Source: Melastoma dodecandrum
Lineage: Eukaryota; Streptophyta; Magnoliopsida; Myrtales; Melastomataceae
NCBI GenBank assembly: GCA_029817715.1
Contig: JARUPY010000606.1
Location: 6,014,001-6,078,000, forward strand
DNA: 64,000 bases
Direction: 5' to 3'
Part shown: positions 45,760 to 57,456 of the stretch, in pieces
How the letters are laid out: every line of letters starts with the position of its first letter
Numbering within the stretch: the stretch's first letter is position 1
Position numbers and translations under genes: made by a program
Notes under the pieces: generated by a model
The model's database searches: none
Told to the model about the DNA's origin: nothing
What the model saw: only the letters and a program-made list of their open reading frames with translations

Positions 45760-48700
45760 CGGGGGGGGCAAAGCTCACCAGGATTCCCTTGGGATCTCGC
45801 AGAGCTTGAGCCCTCTTCTGCTGTAGCTTTCCTTGGAGTTTGAACATGCTTGTTTTGACCTCCCTGAGAAACAGCAGTACATGAATTCAAGCAAAAACAA
45901 TCAAAATTCTGCTGCATAGTTAGCAGAATCACTCAGTTGAGCAGCGTTCAAGTATATTTTATAAAGAATCCAACAGATTGATTATTACTCTACGAAGGAA
46001 ATCACGTCCTGCTTCTTGGCCTGACAGAAATTGAACCCCTCATGTGTCTTAAACTGTATTTCCAGGTGACACACTCGACCTTTCTGTTTGCCGGCAAACG
46101 GATAATGACCATAGTGCACAAAGAGGTCGATTACAACTCCTTTGAGTCTTCGAAGGGAAGGGGCCCGCGCAACTGATGAAGCGGCTGCAGCTACAGCCAC
46201 CCGTATTCTGCTCGAACAATAATTCAAAGCGTTAAAACCAATGACCACTATTTAAAAGCTAAGGGCCTTTCTCTGAAGCACAACCTAATTTAGGAACCTT
46301 TTATGGACATCAACAAATTCATCGGTTTCATCAACAATCTCCTCCTGCAAAAGAGAGCATAAGTGCTAATAACCGAATGAAAACTTAGTAGTAGTACTGA
46401 TGACTGTAGAGGAGGAATTAATGAACCTTTCGAGAGTGATAATGCCGACGATCTCACCATCTTCAATATCTTCGGATGAATGAGACAACCCATTTGTGGT
46501 AGTATCTTTACATTGTGGTGAAGCTATTCTAATAGGAGCCTTCTCAATCTCCACCACAACATCTGATTTCTCATCTTGCTTTATGAGTAGAGGAGTTGTC
46601 AACTTGGAATCTCCGGAAGTTCTATTCTCTGTAGGATTTTCTGCATCAGCTGCTAATTGATACTTAGATTTGTCTTTGCTCTTTACTACAGCTGCCATGT
46701 GACTCCTACCCTTTTGAAATTCGTTTAGAATATCATAAAAGGGGCATATCTGCTGGGACTCTGATAAGAGATACTGGATTATCATTCAAGCAGCTGAATG
46801 TCATAATAGAGACTAAAAATGCACCTTGGAATCCTTCGGATGGAAACAGAACTGACAGGAGTTTCTGTTTCAGGTCACACGGTAAGAAGGCTTCTCACCT
46901 GGTCAATCATGAAAGAGAAACACTTCGAATAGATATGTCAAATATCGAAAGTGCAAAAACAATTCATAAACATATATGTAGCAAACCTATGTTCCCTGAA
47001 TGAAAGACATTTTAGAACCTACCAAGAGAAGTCCGGTGATATTCTTCGGATTCCCAGAATAAACGGGAACTCGGCTATGACCATGTGCAAGAATTTTACC
47101 AATGGCTTCCCTGGAAAAACACACTGGTGAGTAGAGCACTCGCCTTTTCCAGATCCGACAAGAAATATAGCTACCGTAACACGGTCACCATGCCATTTGA
47201 CCACCTAAAGAAGCTTACACAAAAATTTTAAAGTATCTGTTCAATTAACAGCTCAATTGAGAATCTATGTGTATAATCAGGACTCCACTTGGGTCACCGA
47301 AATATTAGTACTTTTCTATCTCCCCTTAGTATCTCTCTCTATACAGTAAGAGATTGATGATTCTACATGAGCCAAACCTTCATGCCTCACTCACTGGGAG
47401 AGAACACACAGACTAACAGGTTCTTATTCTTGTGCAGACCATATGATAGGCGTAACTTACCATCCACCAGAAAGTATTCAGGCAGGAGTCTTATCCTTTC
47501 TAAGAGTGAAAGTGCTACTTGATACATGATTGAAAGAGCTCCAAAAATTGTAGTAGAAACTCACCAGTCCAGCTTGGAATTGACATCTAAAGAGAAGGTA
47601 GAAACAATAGGAGTCATTGCCTCTTCAGCCGTCTATCAAAATACAAAAAAGAAATGAACTAGGCAATCGCAATGAAACACAAACCCGAATGACCATTATA
47701 CAGCCATAGAATTAATGGCCGAGGGTTTTCCAGGAACTAGGGGAAAACAAGTTTAATTTAGTACCTTCTCAGTTAAATCAAGTGCTCCACTGATTATTGT
47801 TGTCTCATCATGCGTAAGTTCTCCACCCTTTCCGGCCTTTTGAGAGATTTGAACAAAAGGAAAGTAACGATAATCAATTAATTAATTTTATTTTTTTCAT
47901 GCAACAGCAGAAGTCCATTTCATTTGGCAAAGCTGAAATGCGAATGCTAATGTTAATATTTATCCTCTAAATATATGTTTTCAGCCCCATATATTCAGAT
48001 AGTTACCTCCTGGCCATTTATAGAGACCAAAACTTTCAGCTGAGCACGTCTGAAAAGCACCTCGTTATGAATGACCAAGAGCACAGTCTAAAATCTGAAA
48101 CAAAATATTCACTAATAAAATTATAAGAATCCATCAAACTCAACAAAAAACTCAAAGTAAGAAAAAATTATTACACATCTACGTTGTTAGGATTCTTGTT
48201 TAGATTAGACTGCAGCAGATAGGAAAAATATTATTCAAACTACTAATTCGACTGTCGTTCTTTGCAATCAAACTATTGATGCCTTCAAATTCTGGCAGCA
48301 ATTTAAAAGGAAGCACACTTATCGCCAGTTTTCAGAACTATATTATCTAGTTATCCTTGGAAGAAAAACATCTTCCCAGGTGTCATTCACTATGATAGGA
48401 GAGAAAATTCTACAGCAGTAAAATTAAATTTTCAATAACATTTCAATTCAGTGGCAGGGAGCCAAATTAATTCAGGTACATTAGCCAGTAATCAATCTCT
48501 CAAAAAACAAGTGCACAAGAATAAAGAGACAGCAGACAACAAATTTAAATGAAAATACTCCACCTTCTCAATAGGGTATGCAACTGGGTGCAAATGATAA
48601 TTAAAACTTGAACAAGCCAGACAAAACTGGATCCAACAGCAAGTCCATACCGAGTACAGATGGCTTGTGGAATGACCTAATGGAATGATGAGGATATTAG

Positions 48701-50784
48701 CACTATAGTTGGTTTATCGAGGCTAAGTCAGAAAGATGTGGTACTCACCTCTCCAAAGGCTAAGACGAAAGTCACAGAGAGCACAATAGCGACATACTCA
48801 TTAAATAGCTTATCTAGATAAATTGAAAGAGCCTGTAGTGCAAAAAATTAAAAAAATAGATGATTAAATAGAGATAATAGAGTTATACTAATCAAAAGAC
48901 CGGCCAGCAAGCAACTACTCGAGAATTTCCCTCACAAAATTGAATATCCATGATTCAATTGAGAGTTTCGGTTTATATAACAGTATCTACCAAAATGGAG
49001 GTTTTGTTAAAAGAGCCTGAAAAGTCGACATCAACCACAACAAGACAAATAAGTGGTACAATAACAAGAGCGAAGGTGGATAGGGCATTGTACTATTAAT
49101 AAAAAAGATTTCAGATACTGCGTAGAATTTGCTTTTCTTTCATCATAATTAGCTCACGAAAATTCAGAGCAAGGCTCAAAATTCTTCACGCATCTTTACC
49201 TCTCCATCACCTGTGTCCATCAAGTGATAAATAGTGGATACAAACACGGGTGATTGATTATGGGAAAATATGTTGGACATGGATTCAAGGCATAGAAACC
49301 TACCCTTTTGCAACATCTACAGTGAAATGGTCACATTTATAATCCGTCCATCCTCCACCTACTCTTCTTCACTAGTCAAAGAGCACCTCTGTACATTATG
49401 CATGTCTGATTGATAGGACACTTTATGCAACCCACGACCAGGCAAGTAGATCCATAAAGTCCATATCATGCTAAGAAAATCATGTTCGTGATAAATCAGA
49501 AATTCAGGACATAAAATGACTGGCTCTTTGAAAAATAAGCAGATCTGTGTTTTAGCAAGCTTCTTCCTGACGTGCTAATGGCGAAACAACAGCACCTAAA
49601 CAAACCATATTTATAAATAAACCATGAGAAGTTATCATAGCATTACCTCCATTGCAGCAGCATTACAAAGGAGCAGAGTCACAAGAAGCTGGTGCTGTTT
49701 TTTCACAACCGGAAGAATCACAGCTGAATATTCAGAAGATAAAAGAGAAATTAGCTGACGTGTTTGAACATCAAAAGATAAGTGACATGAAGATTAGGAT
49801 CCATCTGAGCATCGAGAACAGTAACCAATGGAAGAATGGTGACCACGGGCTATACCAATTGATTTATGAAGGTTTATCCGTCCCTCACCCTGAGCAGTGA
49901 ATGACTCTCTTCGAAGGAAACGAGAAAACATTCTAAGATGACATTTTCACGATGCAAAATTACAACTCGTGGTTTTCTTGTATTCTAACTTTAAACTGAT
50001 TGTAATCAATTTCTAAGCTAAAAGGAAAGTTGAACCTATTAGTAAAGACAGCAAGTCTCGCACTTGACGTGATGAGTGCACTTCCATTACAGCCAAGCAA
50101 CTAAAAGATCACAGTTGTACACAAGATGATTCAATTCTATTTGCTGGATCATCTTCCTTTGTCTCAGCACTTCAGACGAATCACGCACAACTATAAACAG
50201 ACATAGCGCATTTCAATTCGTACTCAATTCTATTCACTTGTATTTCATTTCCAACTAAAAGATCACAGTTGTACATTGGACACTACATTGACTACTTCAG
50301 ACGAATCATGAAAAGCAATAAACAGACAATGCGCATTTCAATCCTATTCACTTGCATTTCAATCCTATTCACTTGCATTTCAATCCCAACAGAAAAAGAG
50401 TTCACACTCATACACTGGATGAGTCGATTCTATTCACTGCATCATTCTTCGTCGATTTCACTACTTCCACCGAATCATGTCCACGTCAGAAAATTTCGGG
50501 TCCCACCACAATCCTATCGCATCGGGAAGAGATCAAAAGACCGATCGCCATACCTGCCTGCTTCTTCTCGTCAGGGGTGCCGCTCCTCTGGAGGATCTCG
50601 AGGTCAACCTGACTCATTGACATGAGTCCAAGCGTCAACCCCAACATACACCCGGCGAACAGCACGAGGAAGCAACACACCCCGGCGTAAACGAACCATC
50701 GGACCGGAGCGCGGTGTGCAGTTCCCCGGCGCCGGAACTCAGCAGCATCGTCCGGGCGAGCGCAATCGCGTTGACCAGCTGCAT
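45760..50784 (-). pseudogene. DUF21/CBS-domain (CNNM-like) membrane protein, multiply broken
   Basis: Minus-strand exons in family order: 50554-50784, 49647-49723, 48749-48832, 48564-48676, 48007-48094, 47765-47836, 47565-47632, 47023-47110, 46825-46898, about 46426-46760, 46298-46344, about 46137-46207 and one starting at 45863. They match plant DUF21/CBS proteins of the At4g14240 type, relatives of CNNM/CorC ion transporters: [66 protein letters not shown]. Lesions: a frameshift in exon 1 near 50698-50700, a one-base loss in exon 4 (113 bases), a 4-base duplication (tcat twice) in exon 5 (88 bases), a TGA at 46875-46877 in exon 9, and an extra T in exon 10. A functional protein is not possible as read. 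Confidence 0.88.
50098..50405. repeat. About 154-bp imperfect tandem duplication and 21-bp repeat in pseudogene intron 1
   Basis: caactaaaagatcacagttg begins at 50098 and again at 50252. The second unit also contains a 21-bp repeat (gcatttcaatcctattcact) at 50333, 50354 and partly 50375. It lies inside the first intron of the DUF21/CBS pseudogene. Confidence 0.8.
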
Positions 50785-53700
50785 GGCGCAACGACGGGGA
50801 GGCTGCGACGAGATCGGAGGAGGTTCTCGGCGGCGGCGGGGAACGGTCGGGCAGCACGACTGCAACGTGGCACTTGAACGTTCCCAGTTTCAAGATGTCC
50901 GTACTTACTCGTCCTTATAATTATTATTATTAGTGGGTATTATAACTCATTGTCGAGACTTGCACACTTATTAGTCGTCGTTATTGTTATAATTGTTACT
51001 GGTATTATGAATTAGAAAACCATTTAATGTAAAATACTACGGTTAGCAAACATGATTAATTAGTATGGATTCATGCAATCGTTCCAATCGTTTATACCAG
51101 ACCTATCTATATACTAATTTTTTTAATGCATCGACCTTTACCAAACTTAGTGAAATCGATAGCTAAATTTCGTTTTGACACACAAATTTTTAACATTAGC
51201 CGAATAGGATTGTAAAAATCTTCTAATTTCGAGTTCCATAATTTTTATAAATGCTATTTCAGTGACGAAAGCAGAAAAATTTAACTTAATGGGGTTAAAT
51301 TATAATTTTTAGAAAAAAGCGGTCAAATTAAAATAATATATAAATTTAAAGGATAAAATTTTTTCAAAAGCTAGAGGGCCATGGCCACCCCGGGTCTCCC
51401 CTAGCTCCGCCATCGGCTAATTCGCTGATGAACTCGCTATTTGTAATAATAATTTATCGACCTTATTTTGACTCATTTTAAAACTTTGTGTCGTAAATGA
51501 CGAAAATATTTCGTGACGGAGCCTTATCTCGAAACAAACTTTGGTGTGGGGCTTCTATGGCTCTAGGTGCGGGCTTCTGTCGCATTTTTTATGTTTTTTT
51601 TTTATCATTTTCATTTTGTGTCTAACTGAGCGTGAAAACTCGACCTTTGGCTCTAATACCATACTGCAGCCAACGTCAACTGTCTTATAAGTTCGAATTT
51701 TTAAGTAAAAACGTGACATACTATATATTTTTTATTTTCAACAATAATTATACTCTGGCCTAAAATGTATTAATTTTAAAATATTTTGTACGACACGCGC
51801 ACACCTTGTTATTGATGCAAGTATACAAAGGATAACATGTCCACCTCAACATGCAATAATAAATACACCGCTCAGACAAAATGGAGCCAAGAGATTGCAT
51901 GTCAGTATTACATCCACCACAAAGAGAGAAATGAATTTAAAAATTAAATGGGGGCGTCTTAAATAAGTATAGCCAGTTGTTATCGTCCATGAAATCTAAT
52001 CTAAAAGAGTCCCGAGATGAGTTTAAATAATTGTTTTTAAAAAAGGAGGAGAAAGAAAGGGGAATTGAGAGATGGGCAAATTCTAATTATTGAACTTCCG
52101 ACATTCTCTTTAAGGCATGTTAAAGAGTTATGGAAATCACATGTTTAATTTGCATGTCACTTCTCTGTTTTTTTTTAATTAATACAACTCCTTTTATTTG
52201 AATAAAAAGTTATTTAATCAAATAATAATAATAATTCAGACCGTCTTCTCAACATCAAAAAACGAGGCAAATGTCAAGATGATGATTTAATTTGTCAAAT
52301 CGTCTGACATAAAGTCCCAGCAAGTAGGATTATTATTATCATGAAAAAGTCAATGAAAGCAATCCATTTAAACAGTAGAAGCAATGCTCCATCTTCAAGA
52401 GTGAGTGACTGACATTTCCCCCATTATCTTCTCCGGTTGTTTATCTGCCCTCGATTCTCTCCTACTCCCCCCCAAAACAAACAAGACCATGGATATAAAG
52501 GAATGTCACGTCAATGCCCCCCCCCCCCATACATACATAGTATCGTGCACGTAGCCAAACAGTATACAAAAGTGGAAGCTACCAGTTCTCTACTTTCAAT
52601 TATTGGGATTTGGACAACAGCATGGGGCACGACATCATTCCTATTGACTGCTACTGTGTTTGTCCGCTTCCATTGTCATTTCATCGTCAGACTCTGTCCA
52701 TAATAACTTAATATACATAATCATCAGTGCCTCTGGAGAATTGTGCAGTTTGTGGGTGCCTAATGACACATCCTTTTCACTCAAATCAAAAGGTCGGGCG
52801 GGGGGGGGGGATTATTCTTCCTCTCAAATAAGTCCTCATGAATGGGACAGCCGGATTTGCTTTGCTCTGCTTCTCAAGTCCAATTGTCGTACGGTGACCC
52901 TTTTTCTAATCTCTCTTATCAAATCCCTCAAATTGTCAAGTCTAATCACACTTCATTGAAACACCAATAGGAAAAAGGCATTTGGGGAGGCACAAATTCT
53001 CCCAACTCCAATTACAATACTAAATTACTAATCAGGGAGTTCAGGGAGGTTTTTAATGAGACATAGAGAAAATTGGGTTCCCTTTTACTAATAGCCGATG
53101 GAAAATTACAAAAGAATCGAGAATCTCTTTCTTTGCTTTCACTACTCCCCTTTAGCATAAACTTGTTTTGGGTTTTTTTTTCCTCCTCTTATTATAATGA
53201 GTTAATTACTTTAAGAGGCTAGGGTAGTATGAGAGGATGGGGTGTGATTTCCCTTGATCTTTCTATATTTCCTGAAGTTATGTCAAAGGTTGTAGTAGTT
53301 TTGCCTCTGTCATTTCATGTAATTTGTAATAACACCCATCAACGATTCTCTTCAACTCGGGCATTTCCATGTTGCTGTAAGTGACTAAATAATGATGGTC
53401 TTGATTTGTTACCAACCGAATGATTTATGGATGCTTGAAGTTAGCCCTTTGTAAGAAAGAAAGAAAGAAAGAAAAGGAATCCATAAGTGACATCCCCCAT
53501 CTTTCCCACTTGTATAAATAGGGTTTGGGGAGTCTCGTCGTTCTTCAGCAAATCGAACAACTAAAACCCACCAAAATCCTCCCGGCAATCGCCAGCACGT
53601 ACACCCAAAACACCAAACTAACGAGCAAAACCCAGTTCCCAGTTCAACTAGATTTCACCTTCACTTTTTAGTCAAGGGAGAAAACGACACCGTAAGGTCC

Positions 53701-53901
53701 AATTCATTCCCCTCTCTCCCTTTTTGAACTGGGTGCCGCATTTTTCCGGGGTCAATATGATTAAGAAGGTAAAAATTTAGTGGGTCCTTTCCCTTCTTTG
53801 TCCTAAACCAATTCATGGGACTTTGTCCTTTTTTTATGTTTTAGGATAATATGATGATGGACCACTACTAAAGTTGTAATTCATTTGGAATTTTTGATGA
53901 T
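50785..53901. other. AT-rich intergenic DNA upstream of IPT
   Basis: No gene is visible. A possible Copia scrap on the minus strand (the reverse of a TGGTATTAGAGC primer site at 51650-51661) is too weak to call. Low-complexity pieces include a C-run near 52518-52528, a G-run near 52799-52809 and an AAGA repeat at 53452-53474. The last 400 bases are the IPT promoter and leader. Confidence 0.45.
53513..53520 (+). promoter_or_regulatory. TATA box of the isopentenyltransferase gene
   Basis: TATAAATA lies about 390 bases before the IPT start codon, followed by a plausible leader (ctcgtcgttcttcagcaaat). This would give a long 5' untranslated region, possibly with an intron. Confidence 0.5.
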
Positions 53902-54849
53902 ATGAAGCTGCTGAAGCAAGCCAACCAGCCCCTGTTGGGTGCCATCGGCATAGACCCTTTCTACCGCCCCAGGGACAAGGTCGTGTTCGTGATGGGTGCG
54001 ACGGGCACTGGGAAGTCGAGGCTAGCCATCGACCTGGCCTCCCGTTTCCCTGCCGAGATCATAAACTCGGATAAAATGCAGGTCTACAAGGGACTCGACA
54101 TCGTCACTAACAAGGTCACGCCCCGGGAGTGCAGGGCCGTCCCCCACCATTTGTTGGGGTTTGTCGATCCCGAGTCGGATTACGCGGCAACGGATTTCCG
54201 GCGCGGGACCTGGCGGGCCATCCAGTCGATACTTGGCAGGGACAGGCTCCCGATCATTGCCGGCGGGTCGAATTCGTTCCTCGACGCGCTGGTGAACGGC
54301 GACCCCAAGTTTCTGGCGAGGCACGACTGTTGCTTCCTCTGGGTCGACGTCTTGCCACCCGTGTTGAATACGTTCGTGTCGGAAAGGGTAAACCGCATGG
54401 TGGAAACGGGATTGGTTGAGGAGGTGAGGGATTTTTATGCCCCCGGGGCAGATAACACGAAAGGGATAAGAAGGGCAATCGGGGTGAGCGAAATGGACGA
54501 GTATCTACGAACCGAGACGGCAGTCGATCGAGGGACCAGGATGAGGCTCCTCGAGGCGGCCATCGGGAGCATCAAGGACAACACGTGTGTGCTGGCGTGC
54601 CGGCAGTTGCAAAAAATTCAACGGCTTTACAAGAAGTGGAACCGGAACATGCACCGGATCGATGCCACGGATGTCTTCCTCCATCACGGGACGAACGCGT
54701 CCAAGGAAATTTGGGAGAGTCAAGTTGTGGAGCCCTGCACGATGATAGTGGAAAGGTTCTTACACGAGGAGGCTGCTCCCTCAGCCACAACCGTTCTCGT
54801 ACCTGCCATACTGATGGCTGCCCCGGCTGCGGCAGCCGCAACCCACTAG
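53902..54849 (+). CDS. IPT: Adenylate isopentenyltransferase (cytokinin synthase)
   Basis: A single exon of 315 residues, intronless like other plant ATP/ADP-IPT genes. It transfers the isopentenyl group of dimethylallyl diphosphate to ATP or ADP, the first and rate-limiting step of cytokinin synthesis; most plant family members act in plastids. Visible are the P-loop GATGTGKS (32-39), INSDKMQVYKGLDIVTNKVT, the VPHHLLGFVDP segment, LPIIAGGSNSFLDALV, LWVDVLPPVLNTFVSERVNR and GIRRAIGVSEMDEYLR. It is closest to the IPT3/IPT5 type by these motifs. No obvious chloroplast targeting peptide is seen at the short N-terminus, so location is uncertain. The alanine-rich tail (MAAPAAAAATH) is not a family motif. 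Confidence 0.94.
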   Translation: MKLLKQANQPLLGAIGIDPFYRPRDKVVFVMGATGTGKSRLAIDLASRFPAEIINSDKMQVYKGLDIVTNKVTPRECRAVPHHLLGFVDPESDYAATDFRRGTWRAIQSILGRDRLPIIAGGSNSFLDALVNGDPKFLARHDCCFLWVDVLPPVLNTFVSERVNRMVETGLVEEVRDFYAPGADNTKGIRRAIGVSEMDEYLRTETAVDRGTRMRLLEAAIGSIKDNTCVLACRQLQKIQRLYKKWNRNMHRIDATDVFLHHGTNASKEIWESQVVEPCTMIVERFLHEEAAPSATTVLVPAILMAAPAAAAATH

Positions 54850-55973
54850 TGTCCTGGGCTCGCGCGAAATGTTTCTGCGGCCACCTCCGGTCGGCCGCCG
54901 TCGGGTGGAGATTTTTAGATTTTCTTTTCTTATTGGGGGGGGGGGGTCCGAATTTAAACTTTAACAAACAAAGAGAATTGCGGAATAAAGCAAAGAAGTT
55001 GACGGCTTGGGATGGATTGACACAACCATTAATATTGAGTATTGCTAGCTATTGGGGTCGCACTTTGATGTACAAAATGCACATTTTCTAATACGTGTGG
55101 AATCTTCCGTTGAGTCCTCCCGTACCTGTCGCAACTAACGCCCGTATCGACGCGTGCGGGGCGCGTACATGCCCGAAAACCGCCTCGCAAGCATCTGACT
55201 ATCCGCGATTCACCACCGATGAAATGTTACGGTAACAACTATTAAACTATATAATATATAACAAAGCTTCACCTAACTTTTAAATCAAATGGTAAAATAT
55301 AGCGGTGTTCAAATTCCCGCGAACGCTCGTGGAATAACGCCTCCACGACATTGTGTGGAATACTAAAGAAATGATATATGAAGCCCCCCGAAATGCTTAG
55401 TTTGATGGGGATCCCAACTGGGGGAGGCGTGGGGAATACTTTGAATCGATTCAAGTGAACCATGAAGTGCTGTCAGATCGAGATTGAAAATGTGGGGTGT
55501 ACCCTTTTTTGACCCCTAATGAACAACGTTTCCCTCATCTCGATACGTCAGCTCTCCGAAAGAATACCAAATTCACTATGAAAAATAGTGACTCGACGTT
55601 AGTTAATGAAATATTTTTTTTTTACTGATTTATTTCGTAAAAGAGGTTACGAAGTGACCTTAATTAAGTAACGAAGCTCGTCAACTTTTACGCTGCATTT
55701 GAGTCCTCATCCCTCGATTGGACCAAGGTGTTCGTTGCGTGATGGTATGTATGCATGGTAAGAGTACGAGGTATTATTGTTGGGGGGGGGAAACCTAACA
55801 CACAAGGAACACAAAAGTAAAAACCCCGGACATATTCTCGGGAGAGGGAAAAAAACTGTGCATCCTTCTCGGTTGTTCCCTTTGAGAAAGTTTTTGTCCT
55901 CGAAAGGTCAAAATCAACTTTCGTAAAAGTTTGATCTCGAGGGGAGCTTTGCATCTTTCTCTTGCGTGCAATG

Positions 55974-56007
55974 ACAATAATAATAATAATAATAATAATG
56001 ATGATGT
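55974..56007. repeat. AAT/GAT trinucleotide microsatellite
   Basis: About eight ATA/AAT units are followed by three GAT units. It lies in gene-free DNA between IPT and the hydrolase. Confidence 0.85.
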
Positions 56008-56297
56008 TGTGTATCGTTGGCCCGGGGAATTCCGATCTCATCGATTTCATCGTTTACTATTTTAACTAGTTATATATGATTCTATCGATTCAATTTCAAA
56101 ACTGCGGTTATTATCGAACCTGAAAATCATGGTCTTTAATAATTTCGAAGTCCATTTTTTACTCGTTTTTTCAATCCCGAGAGGGAAAAATGCGAAAACC
56201 AAAGGAGCTTCCGTGTGAGTTTTACGCTTGGCCCACTTCCCATCTTTTTTTAAAAAACTTCTTTTAATTCGAAGAATGGACGATTCGAGAACATTTA

Positions 56298-56634
56298 GGG
56301 CATGTTTGGTTTCGAAAAATCATTTTTGCATTTTCATTTTCAATTTTCAGATTTAAAAGATGTGTTTGGCGGATAATTTTATTTCCAAAAATAATAAAAT
56401 AAATTATCACACAATTAAATAGGGCAATATTTTATTCAATTTTTTTTAATTAATGTTAATTTCTTTCAATTTTTTAACTGAAAATGACAAATATGGAAAC
56501 ACCTTCTACATGTTTTCGTGAACAGAATTTTAGAAACAAGGAAAACTGTTCATAATTTTTTTTTATTTTGGTTCCTTGTTTTTTAGGAAATGGAAAATGG
56601 AAAATTTAAAAGTTTTCCATTACCAAACAGGCCC
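56298..56634. mobile_element. PIF/Harbinger (Tourist-like) MITE
   Basis: 337 bp with inverted ends GGGCATGTTTGGT and (reversed) GGGCCTGTTTGGT. Flanked on both sides by TTA (56295-56297 and 56635-56637), the usual target duplication of PIF/Harbinger elements. It is AT-rich inside and has no coding capacity, so it would need a transposase from elsewhere. Confidence 0.8.
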
Positions 56635-56993
56635 TTAGTTTATGAAGTATGTGGGGGTTGTTCATGGAAGGGATTGGTTTGGAGGAAAGTCCCATGTCCT
56701 TTAACCGAGGAAATGTAATTCTTGGGTGGAGATTTTCTTTCTTGGACGACGCGTGTCGAATACGGGCAAAGTGTTTTATGCTCCACACTTACCAACACTA
56801 CTTCCTACAAAAGTCACGTGGGTGAATGCCGATCGGTAAGAGAAAAACGAAAACATTAATAATAATCTATGGATGCTTTCCATGAAAATGGACTACCCAA
56901 AGCTGATGGAGAACATTTCTAATAATGGGGGTCCCCCTCACTAATTGGAGAGTCTTATTAATCAAAAAGGGGACAAAAGGGGGTTTAACACTG

Positions 56994-56994
56994 C

Positions 56995-57025
<31 letters not shown>

Positions 57026-57030
57026 AAAAA
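56994..57030 (+). repeat. C22 followed by A15
   Basis: A run of 22 C is directly followed by 15 A. Such long homopolymers in plant genomes are unstable and often mis-sized in assemblies. Confidence 0.85.
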
Positions 57031-57303
57031 TCTTTTGCTAAACTAAGAAAACACTTTGATCATGGAGAGCAAAGGAATAGGCATATTTATAATGGGTGGT
57101 CGGCAGGGGGTCGGTCCACGCGAACGCGAATTCCTCCGCGGCTTTTTCAAGTAGTGTTACTTATTCCCTCGATAATTATAGATAATAGTCATTAACAAGA
57201 GGTGGGAGTCGAGAGGAATCCCAATGACGAAATGAATCCTTTCTTACCTCCCTTGAAGGTTGCCTTTAAAAATTGCACATCATCTGTTGTCCTTGTCCTT
57301 CAA

Positions 57304-57377
57304 TGGGCCGGATACTTTGGGCCCAATCCTGTCATGCTGAGCCTAACCGGCCCATTTGTCACATTCTTTCATGGGCC
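57304..57377 (+). promoter_or_regulatory. Site II (TGGGCC/GGCCCA) motifs upstream of the DUF1749 gene
   Basis: TGGGCC at 57304-57309, TGGGCCCA at 57318-57325, GGCCCA at 57349-57354 and TGGGCC at 57372-57377. They lie 80-155 bases before the start codon, like the cluster upstream of CCT8, and suggest TCP-linked housekeeping expression. Confidence 0.6.
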
Positions 57378-57456
57378 GAAATTATTTAATGCACGGTTTC
57401 ACTAACTATGACGTCATCATTCGGCAGCCCCGTCCTCCTTGTAGCTGCCGTCGCCG

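Larger units (their letters stand above)
54850..57456. other. Intergenic DNA with microsatellites and a MITE
   Basis: No gene is recognised. It contains an AAT/GAT microsatellite at about 55974-56007, the MITE at 56298-56634, a C22-A15 homopolymer junction at 56994-57030 and TGGGCC motifs at 57304-57377. Several open frames here are not coding-like. Confidence 0.5.

Noticed and set aside
51650..51662. Reverse-strand Copia primer-site-like sequence
   Set aside because: Only the 12-base motif is recognisable. No LTR with TG/CA ends or coding remnant is visible, so it is not called as an element.
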